Below, one piece after another: positions 54,785 to 63,410 of a stretch of 64,000 bases of DNA (its first letter is position 1; each line of letters starts with the position of its first letter). A program made the position numbers and the translations under genes. Origin of the DNA: Pseudonocardia sp. CNS-004 (lineage in GTDB: Bacteria; Actinomycetota; Actinomycetes; Mycobacteriales; Pseudonocardiaceae); the NCBI GenBank assembly GCA_001942185.1, contig MKJV01000145.1, positions 114,221 through 178,220 on the forward strand, read 5' to 3'. The notes beneath the pieces are model-generated. The model saw nothing but the letters and a program-made list of their open reading frames with translations. It had not been told where the DNA came from and did no database searches.

Positions 54785-54910
54785 ACCCCGATCGCCTCGG
54801 GGTCGCCCCCGGCATCCTCCGGGATGACACTGAACCTCCCCAGGACGAGGCACGGCCGAGTGCGCCCGGTCGTTGAACCGGGTGCAGCCGTCGACGAGAG
54901 CGAGGACCCG

Positions 54911-55297
54911 ATGTCGAGCTACCCGCCCGAACGCGATGCAACCCTGGCCGGCAGCAGCCGGATCGCAGCGATCCTCGCCCACCTGTCGGCGCCGATCGCG
55001 GCCCTGATCAGCGCCGGGTCGCTGAGCCTGCTCGGCCCGCTGCTGGTGTGGCTGGCGAAGAAGAACGACCCGTACGTCCGCCGGGCGGCCGCGGGGGCGT
55101 TCAACTTCAACCTGTCGTTCTGGGTCCTCTACGTCATCAGCTGGCTGCTGATCTTCACGGTGATCGGCGCGGTCATCGGCATCCCGTTGATCATCGTGCT
55201 GTTCGTGGTCTCGGCCTGGTGCCACATCAAGGGCGCGGTCCGAGCCGCGGGCGACCGGCCCTACGACTACCCCTTCCAGATCCGCGTGCTGTCCTGA
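54911..55297 (+). CDS. DUF4870 membrane protein
   Basis: 128 residues. RIAAILAHLSAPIAALISAG, SLSLLGPLLVWLAKKNDPYV, RRAAAGAFNFNLSFWVLYVI and two closing helices with WCHIKGAVRAAGDRPYDYPF are the conserved DUF4870 (Tic20-like) pattern. ATG 54911 is chosen because homology begins there. Function unknown. Confidence 0.82.
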   Translation: MSSYPPERDATLAGSSRIAAILAHLSAPIAALISAGSLSLLGPLLVWLAKKNDPYVRRAAAGAFNFNLSFWVLYVISWLLIFTVIGAVIGIPLIIVLFVVSAWCHIKGAVRAAGDRPYDYPFQIRVLS

Positions 55298-55461
55298 GCG
55301 GATTCAGCCCCGTGGCTTGATCATCAGACTGGCGCACCCACGGCCGCATGTGGCCGCTCCCGCGCCGAAGCCGTGATCATGGCCGCAACCCGCCTTCGGC
55401 GATGTGCCCGGCCGCCGCCGCGGGCTCCGCGAAAGCCCGATCGCGGCTACGATCCCGAAGG

Positions 55462-56204
55462 ATGAGGCGCCGCAGCATCGACCTGTGGTCGCCTGCGCTC
55501 GGCACCTCCGGCACGGTGATCGCCTACGGCCACTGGGGACGTCCGGTGCTGGTGTTCCCCGCCGAGGCCGGCCAGGCGGGCGACTTCGAGTCGCACGGCA
55601 TGGTCGGCGCGGTGGCGGACCTGGTGGAGGCCGGCCGGGTGAAGCTCTACTGCGTCGACAGCGCCGACTACCGCACCTGGTCGCACCGCGCGATCCCGCT
55701 GGAGGAACGCGCGCGGCGCCACGGCGCGTACGAGTCCTGGATCGTCGGCCACGTCGTCCCGTGGATCCACGACGACTGCGGCGGGCCGCTGCCGATCCTC
55801 ACCACCGGCCCCAGCATGGCGCCTACCACGCCGCGAACTTCACGCTCCGCCGTGGCGACCTGTTCCCCGAGGCCCTGTGCCTGTCGGGCAACTACGACCC
55901 GAGCGCGCTGCACGGGTGGGGTGAACGGGGCGACGCCCTCTACTTCCACACCCCGACCTCCTACGTCCCCCACCTGAACGGCGACCACCTGCGGTGGCTG
56001 CGCGGGCAGGTGCGGCTCGTGCTCGTCGTCGGGCAGGGCATGTGGGAGGACACCACCGGCGCCGAGGCGAGCACCCGGCACCTCGCGGGCCTGCTCGCCG
56101 AGAAGGGGATCCCGCACGAGCTCGACGTGTGGGGGCACGACGTGTCGCACGACTGGCCGTGGTGGCAGCGCCAGCTCGCCCACCACCTGCACCGCATGTC
56201 CTGA
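55462..56204 (+). CDS. Esterase (COG4947-like alpha/beta hydrolase; one frameshift)
   Basis: SIDLWSPALGTSGTVIAYGH, WGRPVLVFPAEAGQAGDFES, VKLYCVDSADYRTWSHRAIP, then TTGPSMGAYHAANFTLRRGD with nucleophile Ser in GPSMG (one G missing near 55818 inside this motif), and IPHELDVWGHDVSHDWPWWQ with the catalytic His. COG4947 esterases typically sit beside ATP-grasp genes, as here (28 bases before the next one). It may trim or release the product of the ATP-grasp ligases. ATG 55462 follows CCCGAAGG. Confidence 0.8.
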
Positions 56205-56231
56205 ACCGCCCGAAGCGCCGGAGGAGGGGCC

Positions 56232-57476
56232 GTGAACCGACACCTGATCGGGTTGCTGCTCGGTACCGAGGAAGACTGGCCCACCGCCTTCGAGACGATC
56301 CTGCGCCGGATGGGCCCGGTGCGCGCATCCGGGGGCGAGGAGCACGCCTTCGACGTCGAGCGGATCACCATCGAGCCGTTCGACCTGCGCGACAGGCCCC
56401 GCTACGGCCTGGTCATCGACCGGCTCGCCTACTGGTACTACGTGCCGCGCGAGTGGCTGAAGAAGATCGCGCTGATGGACGACGTGTACCTGCTCAACAG
56501 CCCGTTCACGTTCCAGTCGATGGAGAAGCACGCCGCGTACTGCGCGATGATGCGGCTCGGGCTCAAGGTGCCCGACACCGTGCTCGTGCCGTTCAAGGAC
56601 CCGCCCGACCACGCCAAGTTCGCCTACACGGCCGCCCGGTACAACCAGCCGTTCGACCTGGAGGCCATCGCCGAGCGGATGGGCTACCCGCTGTTCATGA
56701 AGCCCTACGACGGCGGGGCGTGGGTCGGGGTCACCCGCATCAAGGACCGCGACGGCCTGCGCGCCGCCTACGACGCCTCCGGGCAGCGGCTGATGCACCT
56801 GCAGAAGGCGGTCGAGGGGTACGACGTGTTCGCCCGGTCGCTCTCGATCGGCGCGGAGACCATGGTGATGAAGTTCCGCCCCGAACTGCCCATGCACGAC
56901 CGCTACGCGGTGGACCACGAGTTCCTCAGCCCGGAGATCGGCGACGAGGTCGTCACGATCTCGCGGCTGATCAACGCGTTCTTCCGGTGGGAGTTCAACT
57001 CCTGCGAGAACCTGGTCTCCGGCACCCAGGTGCACCCGATCGACTACGCCAACGCCTGCCCGGACGTGGCGCTGACCTCGCTGCACTACTACTTCCCGTG
57101 GGCGATGGCCGCGCTCGTGCGCTGGACCGCGTTCTCCATGGTCACCGGCCGCAGACCGCGGCTGGACCTGGGCATGGAGGAGTACTTCGCGATCGCCGAC
57201 CGGGAGGACCTGTCGTACGCGGAGAAGCTCGCCGCGTACCGCGCGCTCGCCGACGACTACTTCGAGACCGACCGCTACCTCGACTTCTGCGCCGGCCGCA
57301 TGGGCCACGTCGCGGACGTCGTGCTGGAGTGGGTCGACGGCCCCGACTTCGACGCGCTCCTCGTCGACACCGTCCGTGCCACCTACCCGCCCGAGGAGCA
57401 CGACCGGTTCGTCGCCCACTTCCGCGGGCTCGTCGGGCTGTGGGTGCGGGACGCGAAGGCCGCGCAGCCCGCGTAG
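56232..57476 (+). CDS. ATP-grasp protein (esterase-linked type)
   Basis: Intact 414 residues from GTG 56232, GGAGGAGGGG upstream. LIGLLLGTEEDWPTAFETIL starts a pre-ATP-grasp domain; MGYPLFMKPYDGGAWVGVTR (ATP Lys), AVEGYDVFARSLSIGAETMV, YAVDHEFLSPEIG and CENLVSGTQVHPIDYANACP form the ATP-grasp core. It is of a different subtype from the three at 59657-63394. Family knowledge: ATP-grasp enzymes join a carboxylate to an amine or thiol through acyl-phosphate. Substrates unknown. Confidence 0.83.
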   Translation: MNRHLIGLLLGTEEDWPTAFETILRRMGPVRASGGEEHAFDVERITIEPFDLRDRPRYGLVIDRLAYWYYVPREWLKKIALMDDVYLLNSPFTFQSMEKHAAYCAMMRLGLKVPDTVLVPFKDPPDHAKFAYTAARYNQPFDLEAIAERMGYPLFMKPYDGGAWVGVTRIKDRDGLRAAYDASGQRLMHLQKAVEGYDVFARSLSIGAETMVMKFRPELPMHDRYAVDHEFLSPEIGDEVVTISRLINAFFRWEFNSCENLVSGTQVHPIDYANACPDVALTSLHYYFPWAMAALVRWTAFSMVTGRRPRLDLGMEEYFAIADREDLSYAEKLAAYRALADDYFETDRYLDFCAGRMGHVADVVLEWVDGPDFDALLVDTVRATYPPEEHDRFVAHFRGLVGLWVRDAKAAQPA

Positions 57477-57558
57477 CCCGGGACCGGTGCGCCGCGGAGC
57501 CGATGGTGGACACGACAGGTCCTGGTTGTCCGGCCCGGGCCCGATCATGCTGGAGCGC

Positions 57559-58416
57559 ATGGATCGCCGCGAGCTCGGGGACTTCCTGCGCAGCAGGCGG
57601 GCGTTGCTGCAGCCCGCGGACGTCGGGATGGTCGCGGGAGGCCGGCGCAGGACCCCGGGCCTGCGGCGCTTCGAGGTCGCGCAGCTCGCCGGGATGTCAC
57701 CGGACTACCTCGCCCGGCTCGAGCAGGGCCGCGGCGCGGCACCCTCGGTCGCACTCGTCGCGGCACTCGCCCGTGCCCTCCGGCTGGGCCGCGACGAACG
57801 CGACCACCTGTTCCGGCTCTCGGGGCACCACGCTCCGACCGCGGCGGGGCCCGACGGGCACGTCAGCCGGGTTCTGCTGCGTCTTCTCGACGACCTGGCC
57901 ACCCTCCCGGCACTGATCGCGTCCGACGTCAACGTCGTGCTCGCGCAGAACGCGCTCGCCGACGCGCTGCTCGGCGAGCAGACCGGACTGCGCGGCTACG
58001 CCCGCAGCTGCACGTACCGCTGGTTCACCGAGCCGACGTTCCGGGCGCGCCGGCCGGTCGAGGACCACGAGGGTGAGAGCCGCGCCCAGGTCGTGGACCT
58101 GCGGGCGACGGTCGCGGCGCGCAGCGGGGACCGTTTCGCCGCGGGGCTGGTCCGGGCCCTGCGCGCCGCGAGCCCGGAGTTCGCGCGGCTGTGGGCCCAG
58201 CACGATGTCGCTGTCCGCCGCAGCGATCGCAAGCGGATCGTCCATCCGCTGGTCGGGCTCGTCGAGCTCGACTTCGACATCCTGGCGACCGCCGACGCGC
58301 AGCGGCTGATCGTGTACTCACCCGCCCCGGGCAGCGAGGCCGTGGGGAAGCTCGAGCTGATCGCGGCGCTCGGCCGGGAGCGGTTCGACACCACGGAGCC
58401 GCACCGGACGGCCTGA
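57559..58416 (+). CDS. XRE-family regulator with MmyB-like ligand domain
   Basis: 285 residues. ELGDFLRSRRALLQPADVGM, TPGLRRFEVAQLAGMSPDYL, ARLEQGRGAAPSVALVAALA give the HTH; VVLAQNALADALLGEQTGLR, SCTYRWFTEPTFRAR and DFDILATADAQRLIVYSP match the MmyB-like C-terminal domain. ATG 57559 is preferred by homology; ATG 57547 is possible. It stands between ATP-grasp genes and may be the pathway regulator. Confidence 0.83.
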   Translation: MDRRELGDFLRSRRALLQPADVGMVAGGRRRTPGLRRFEVAQLAGMSPDYLARLEQGRGAAPSVALVAALARALRLGRDERDHLFRLSGHHAPTAAGPDGHVSRVLLRLLDDLATLPALIASDVNVVLAQNALADALLGEQTGLRGYARSCTYRWFTEPTFRARRPVEDHEGESRAQVVDLRATVAARSGDRFAAGLVRALRAASPEFARLWAQHDVAVRRSDRKRIVHPLVGLVELDFDILATADAQRLIVYSPAPGSEAVGKLELIAALGRERFDTTEPHRTA

Positions 58417-58492
58417 CCGCGTCCCGGGCGGCACGCGGGCCCCGTGACATCGACCAAGAGTCCACAGTGGACAGAAAGTGGGTTGCCTCGTG

Positions 58493-59508
58493 ATGCAGAA
58501 GCCACCGTCGGCCGTCCTCGGTATCGCCGTCGCGGCAGGCACGATCCTCGGCGCGGCCGCGTGTGCGCCCGCCGCACCCGCGGGACCGATGGGGACCCCG
58601 GCGCCCCCGGCCTCAGCGAGCTGGCCGACCTCAGCGAGCTGGCCGACGTCCGCGTGCTCGAGTCGACGACGAACGCCGCGGGGCAGAACGCGGAGAGCAT
58701 CGCGCCCGAACCGGGAGGTGGCGCGGTCGTCGGCATGATCGGGGCCCGGCAGGTGGTCCGCGTGCGGGGCGACGGCGGTACCGAGGTGCTCGCCACCATG
58801 CCGGTACCCGCCGGCGGGGGCGGGACGACGCCGGTGGTCGGGGCGGCGCAGGTGACCGGGGTGGCGCGCGACGAAGACGGCGCGGTGTTCTTCCTCTACG
58901 CGGCGGGCCGTGGCGGGCTGACCGGCATCTGGCGCCTGGCGCCCGGGTCGACCGAGCCGGAGCTGATCGTGGCGATGCCGGCGGACACCGTGCCGAACGC
59001 ACTGCTCGTCGACCGGTCCGCAGACCGCTTCCTCGTCACCGACTCCGCCGGCGGGCGGGTGTGGGAGGCCCCGCTGACCGGTGGTCGACCATCGGTGTGG
59101 AGCGCCGACCCCGCCCTCGCACCATCCGGGTTCTTCGGGGCGAACGGGCTCGAGCTGCACGCCGGAGCGGTGTGGGTCGGCAACTACGACCTCGGCACCA
59201 TCGTGCGCATCCCGGTGGATCGCTCGGGTGCGGCCGGCCCGGCAACCGTGCACGCCACGGGCCTCGCCGGGATCGACGACTTCGACTTCACCGGTCGGGG
59301 CGAGGAGATCCTCGCGGCGATCAACGACACGAGCGAGGTGGTCGCTGTCGCGGTGGACGGCACGCACCGGGTGCTGCTCGACGGCGACGACGGTCTCCAG
59401 GGCACGACGGCGGTGGTCGTCCGGGAAGGCACGGTCTTCATCACCAACGGTGCACTCCTCGAGGGAGACCGGCCCGCGCTGCGGGTCGCCCGGCTCGTGG
59501 ACGGGTGA
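58493..59508 (+). CDS. Secreted lipoprotein, SMP-30/NHL-like beta-propeller (one frameshift)
   Basis: A signal peptide SAVLGIAVAAGTILGAAACA ends in a lipobox (LGAAAC). One missing C near 58604 leads to LSELADLSELADVRVLESTT and a six-bladed-propeller-like region (GAVVGMIGARQVVRVRGDGG, GIWRLAPGSTEPELIVAMPA, TDSAGGRVWEAPLTGGRPS, FFGANGLELHAGAVWVGNYD, GIDDFDFTGRGEEILAAIND). ScyD/ScyE- and SMP-30-like proteins share this layout. An 18-base tandem duplication encodes LSELAD twice. Role unknown; extracellular sugar-lactone or metabolite handling is possible. Confidence 0.72.
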
Positions 59509-59656
59509 GCCCCGTGGCCCACCCCCTTGAGCCGCCGATGACGTGATCGGTGCGAGCTGCACCTGACTGTTGCCGCGCCCGCGGTGATGTACTGCTCAGG
59601 GTGATCGATTGGCCCGCGCGTCATCGCTGGGGTTTGTGTACCGATGCCGGGCGGCT

Positions 59657-60874
59657 TCAGGAGGCGTAGATCTGCAGGTCCGAGGCGAACCGTTCGGTCA
59701 TCTCGAGCACCCGGGCCAGCTCGTGGTGGCGCACCACCACCCAGCCGTCGCCGACGAGCGTGGCCCGCCAGTCGCGGCGCGGGGCGCCGACCGGGAGCAG
59801 GTCGACCAGCACGATGTCGTCGCCGTAGGCGGCGCGCAGGGCGTCGAGGCCCTCGATCCGGCTGATCCGGCCCGTGCCGACGGCGCGTTTGAAGATCGTG
59901 CCGGCGTTGTAGCGCCGCTGCAGCGGGGTGCGCAGCTGCCCGCGCAGCACAGCCTCCGCCCACCCGGCATAGAGGTCGCCGTCGGTGGCGTAGTTCATGA
60001 GGTCGACGACGCGGGCGCCCGGCGGCCGGGCGGCGATCTCGCCGAACACCGCCTCGCCGGACGCGGTGCGGTACCACTCCATGTGCGTGAACCCGTTGCG
60101 GAACCCGAGGGCGGCCAGCACCCGGGCGCCCATCTCCCGCCCGGGCCGCAGGTCGGGGGCCGACAGGTCGCGCAGCGCGATCGACACCGGGCTGATCCAC
60201 TCGTGCATCCGCATCTGCAGCGGGCGCGGGCGGTACCACATGATGTTCTCGAAGAGGATCTTCCCGTCGGCGCAGACGGTGTCGAAGGTGAACTCCTCCC
60301 CGTCGACGAACTCCTCCACGCTCACCTCAGGCACGTGCCGCAGCAGCGGGACCACCTCGGTGAGCTCGGCGGTCGAGTCGACGCGGTAGGTGTCGGCAGA
60401 GCCCGCACCCGCGATGGGCTTGACGATGATCGGGTAGCCGATGCGCTCCGCGGCCTCCCAGACCCCGGCGACCGTCCTCGTGGCGGCGTGCCGGGGCGTG
60501 CGGACACCCGCCGCGTCGAGCACCTGCTTCATCCGCTCCTTGTCCCGGAACGGGACCGTGTCCAGCACCGTCATGCCGGGCAGCGCGAACGTCTCCCGTA
60601 CTCGCGCCGCGAGGATCATGTACGGCTCCCACAGGCACTCCACCTGGTCGAACCGCACGTGCCGGGCGAGGCCGTGCAGCGCCGCGAACACGGCGCCCTC
60701 GTCGGCGAGCGAGACGTGCTCGTAGTGGGCCAGCGCGCCCCGGGCCGGCGCGGGCAGCTGGGACGGCGGCTGGTCGCCGACCCCGATCACCCTGGCCCCG
60801 GCCGCGGCCAGCGCGCGCGTGAAGTAGGCCATCTCCGCGGGGAAGCCGGGGGAGAGCATCAGCACCGTGCTCAC
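59657..60874 (-). CDS. ATP-grasp protein, paralogue B
   Basis: Intact 405 residues. VLMLSPGFPAEMAYFTRALA (pre-domain), FRDKERMKQVLDAAGVRTPR, IGYPIIVKPIAGAGSADTYR (ATP Lys), VSVEEFVDGEEFTFDTVCAD, FTHMEWYRTASGEAVFGEIA and ARPPGARVVDLMN (metal Glu/Asn region) are all present. GTG 60874 with GGAGGG 6 bases upstream. Shares the DKxxMKxxLxAAGV, GEEFTFDT and THMEW motifs with the next two genes, so the three arose by duplication. Likely amino-acid or dipeptide ligase. Confidence 0.85.
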   Translation of the reverse strand: MSTVLMLSPGFPAEMAYFTRALAAAGARVIGVGDQPPSQLPAPARGALAHYEHVSLADEGAVFAALHGLARHVRFDQVECLWEPYMILAARVRETFALPGMTVLDTVPFRDKERMKQVLDAAGVRTPRHAATRTVAGVWEAAERIGYPIIVKPIAGAGSADTYRVDSTAELTEVVPLLRHVPEVSVEEFVDGEEFTFDTVCADGKILFENIMWYRPRPLQMRMHEWISPVSIALRDLSAPDLRPGREMGARVLAALGFRNGFTHMEWYRTASGEAVFGEIAARPPGARVVDLMNYATDGDLYAGWAEAVLRGQLRTPLQRRYNAGTIFKRAVGTGRISRIEGLDALRAAYGDDIVLVDLLPVGAPRRDWRATLVGDGWVVVRHHELARVLEMTERFASDLQIYAS

Positions 60875-60904
60875 GTCAGGCCCTCCAACCTCATGCGGTT
60901 CATG

Positions 60905-62146
60905 TCATTGCGCCTCCACCAGCTCCACCCGGATCCCCTCGACGATCTGCCGCAGCGCGTCGCGCACCACGCCGGTGTCGGGATGGCGGACGGTGACGTA
61001 CCCCTCGCCCTCGTAGCCCGTGGCCGCGGGCTGTCCCGGCTCGGGCAGCCGCGCCTCCACGACGAGGTGCCCGATCCGGCGCTGCAGCTCGTCGACCCCG
61101 TGCACGGTCCGGACGCGGCTGTGCCGGCTCATGGGTCCCTGGCCCCGCAGGTAGGCGGTGCCCGCGGCGTACCGGCGCTGCGGCGGGTCGAACCGGTCGA
61201 GGATCACCAGCTCGGTCCACGCCCGGTAGAAGTCGATGTCGTGGACGTAGCCGATCATCGAGGAGAGCTGGGCTCCCGGCGGGCGGGCACCCACCTCCGA
61301 CACGGCGACGGTGCCGTCCGGGCGGCGGAACCACTCCATGTGCGTGAGGCCATCGCGCACCCCGAGCGCCCCCACCGCGGCCGGCCCGATGTCGGCGATG
61401 CCGGCGTAGCGCGGGTCGTCGAGCTCGCGGGGCAGCAGCACCGTCCACTGGATCCACGGGTTGCGCAGGACGTCCAGTGGCGGCGGCAGGTAGTCCGCCA
61501 CCGAGGCCCACACCGTCCGCCCGCCGAGCATGACGCTGTCGAAGGTGTGCTCCTCGCCGACGAGGAACTCCTCCAGCAGCCCCGGGGCGTCCGCCCGTGG
61601 CGGGGTGGCGGCGAGCCAGCTGCGCAGCGCGACGGCGTCGTCGAGGCGGTAGGTCGCCTGCGCGCCCGCCCCCGCCGGGGGCTTGGCGACCAGCGGGAAC
61701 CCCACCGCACCCGCGAAGTCGAGCGCCTGGTCGACCTCGGTGACCAGCTGGTGGCGCGCGCACGGCACACCGGCCGCGCGCAGCACCTCCTTCATCCGGG
61801 CCTTGTCCCGGACGTTGCGCGCGGTGCCGGCGTCCATCCCCGGGATGCCGAGGCACTCGCGGGCGTGGGCGAGCGGTACCTGCAGCTGTTCGAGCGCGCC
61901 GACCAGCCGCTCCACCCGTCCGATCCGACCGGAGATGCCCTGCACGGCGTCGACGATCTGGCGGGGGTCCAGCGCGTCGTCCACCCGCCAGTGCGCCGCG
62001 AGGTGCCGGGCCAGCTCCGGCGGCACCCGGTCGGCGGGCGCGGTGGTGATGACGCCCAGCCGGACGTCGGGCAGCTGGGCCGCGGCGGCCACGAACCGCG
62101 CGGTCGCGGGGAGGAGGAACGGTGCGACGAATGCAGCGACCACCAT
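60905..62146 (-). CDS. ATP-grasp protein, paralogue C
   Basis: 413 residues from ATG 62146. MVVAAFVAPFLLPATARFVA, NVRDKARMKEVLRAAGVPCA, VGFPLVAKPPAGAGAQATYR, PGLLEEFLVGEEHTFDSVML, LTHMEWFRRPDGTVAVSEVG and ARPPGAQLSSMIGY show a complete ATP-grasp core. The gene ends 30 bases before paralogue B, so they are probably co-transcribed. No clear ribosome site precedes ATG 62146, and the start lies only 24 bases from the divergent paralogue D. Confidence 0.83.
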   Translation of the reverse strand: MVVAAFVAPFLLPATARFVAAAAQLPDVRLGVITTAPADRVPPELARHLAAHWRVDDALDPRQIVDAVQGISGRIGRVERLVGALEQLQVPLAHARECLGIPGMDAGTARNVRDKARMKEVLRAAGVPCARHQLVTEVDQALDFAGAVGFPLVAKPPAGAGAQATYRLDDAVALRSWLAATPPRADAPGLLEEFLVGEEHTFDSVMLGGRTVWASVADYLPPPLDVLRNPWIQWTVLLPRELDDPRYAGIADIGPAAVGALGVRDGLTHMEWFRRPDGTVAVSEVGARPPGAQLSSMIGYVHDIDFYRAWTELVILDRFDPPQRRYAAGTAYLRGQGPMSRHSRVRTVHGVDELQRRIGHLVVEARLPEPGQPAATGYEGEGYVTVRHPDTGVVRDALRQIVEGIRVELVEAQ

Positions 62147-62170
62147 CGGAAGGAAGCTACCCTCCCGAGG

Positions 62171-63394
62171 GTGAACGTGGTCTACGTCGAGCCGGCGTTC
62201 CCGCCGACGCAGCGCCATTTCGTGCGCGCGTTGGCCCAGGTGGGGGCCACGGTGATCGGCGTGGGGGAGCGTCCCGCCGACCAGCTGGACGACGAGCTCT
62301 CGGGCTGGATGGCCCACTACCACCAGGTGCCCACCGTGGTGGACGCCGGCGTGCTCACCGCCGCGGTGCGGTGGGTGCAGGACACGGTGTGGGTCGACCG
62401 GCTGGAGGCCACCATCGAGGCCCACACGCTCGCCGCCGCGCAGGCCAGGGAGAACTGCACGATCCCCGGCACCTCGGTGCGCACGGCGTGGCTGTGCCGG
62501 GACAAGCCCTCGATGAAGGAGGCGCTGCGCGCGGCCGGCGTACCCACCGCGGCATCGGCGGCCGTCACGAGCGCGGCCCAGGTGCACGAGTTCGTGAACG
62601 CCACCGGCTACCCGGTCGTCCTCAAGCCGCGCACCGGCGCCGGCGCGCTCGACACGGTCCGCGTCGACGACCGGGCGGGGCTCGACGAGGCGCTCGGCCG
62701 GTTCGGCGGCCAGGGCGTCGAGTCGATCGCGGTGGAGGAGTTCGTGGAGGGCCACGAGGGCTTCTACGACACGGTGTCGGTCGACGGGAACGCGGCGCTG
62801 GACTTCGTCTCGCACTACTACCCGAACGTGCTCGAGGCGATGCGCACCCGCTGGATCTCCCCGCAGTTCGTCTCGACCAACCGGGTCGACTCCGCGCCGG
62901 ACTACCAGGAGCTGCGCGAACTGGGCGCCCGGGTGTGCGCGGCGCTCGGGATCGGCACGAGCGCCACGCACATGGAGTGGTTCTTCGGGCCGAAGGGGCT
63001 GCGGTTCTCCGAGATCGGGTGCCGGCCACCCGGCGTCGGGGCGTGGGACCTGTACTCGGCGGGCAACGACATCGACATCTACCGGGAGTGGGCCGACGCG
63101 GTGGTCCACGGCCACGTCGCGGCCCGGCCGTCGCGCCGGTTCGCCACCGGGATCGTCGCGCTGCGCCCCGACCGGGACGGGCACATCAGCGGCTACTCGG
63201 GCGTCGACGAGGCGCAGGCGCGGCTGGGGGAGTGGGTGATCGACGCGCACCTGCCGGCGCCGGGCACACCGACGCAGCCGGTCGAGGCGGGCTACTGGGC
63301 CAACGCTTACGTGCGGATGCGCCACCCCGACTACGACGTCCTGCGCGGGATGCTCGACGACGTGGGCCGCTCCGTCCACGTGCACGCCCAGTGA
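62171..63394 (+). CDS. ATP-grasp protein, paralogue D
   Basis: 407 residues from GTG 62171. VVYVEPAFPPTQRHFVRALA, LCRDKPSMKEALRAAGVPTA, TGYPVVLKPRTGAGALDTVR, IAVEEFVEGHEGFYDTVSVD, ATHMEWFFGPKGLRFSEIGC and RPPGVGAWDLYSAGNDIDIY are conserved. It is divergent from paralogue C and followed 16 bases later by the S51-like gene. A long overlapping frame on the other strand is a shadow. Substrate probably a second amino-acid unit of the same product. Confidence 0.85.
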   Translation: MNVVYVEPAFPPTQRHFVRALAQVGATVIGVGERPADQLDDELSGWMAHYHQVPTVVDAGVLTAAVRWVQDTVWVDRLEATIEAHTLAAAQARENCTIPGTSVRTAWLCRDKPSMKEALRAAGVPTAASAAVTSAAQVHEFVNATGYPVVLKPRTGAGALDTVRVDDRAGLDEALGRFGGQGVESIAVEEFVEGHEGFYDTVSVDGNAALDFVSHYYPNVLEAMRTRWISPQFVSTNRVDSAPDYQELRELGARVCAALGIGTSATHMEWFFGPKGLRFSEIGCRPPGVGAWDLYSAGNDIDIYREWADAVVHGHVAARPSRRFATGIVALRPDRDGHISGYSGVDEAQARLGEWVIDAHLPAPGTPTQPVEAGYWANAYVRMRHPDYDVLRGMLDDVGRSVHVHAQ

Positions 63395-63410
63395 AGTCCG
63401 CAGTAGCCCG

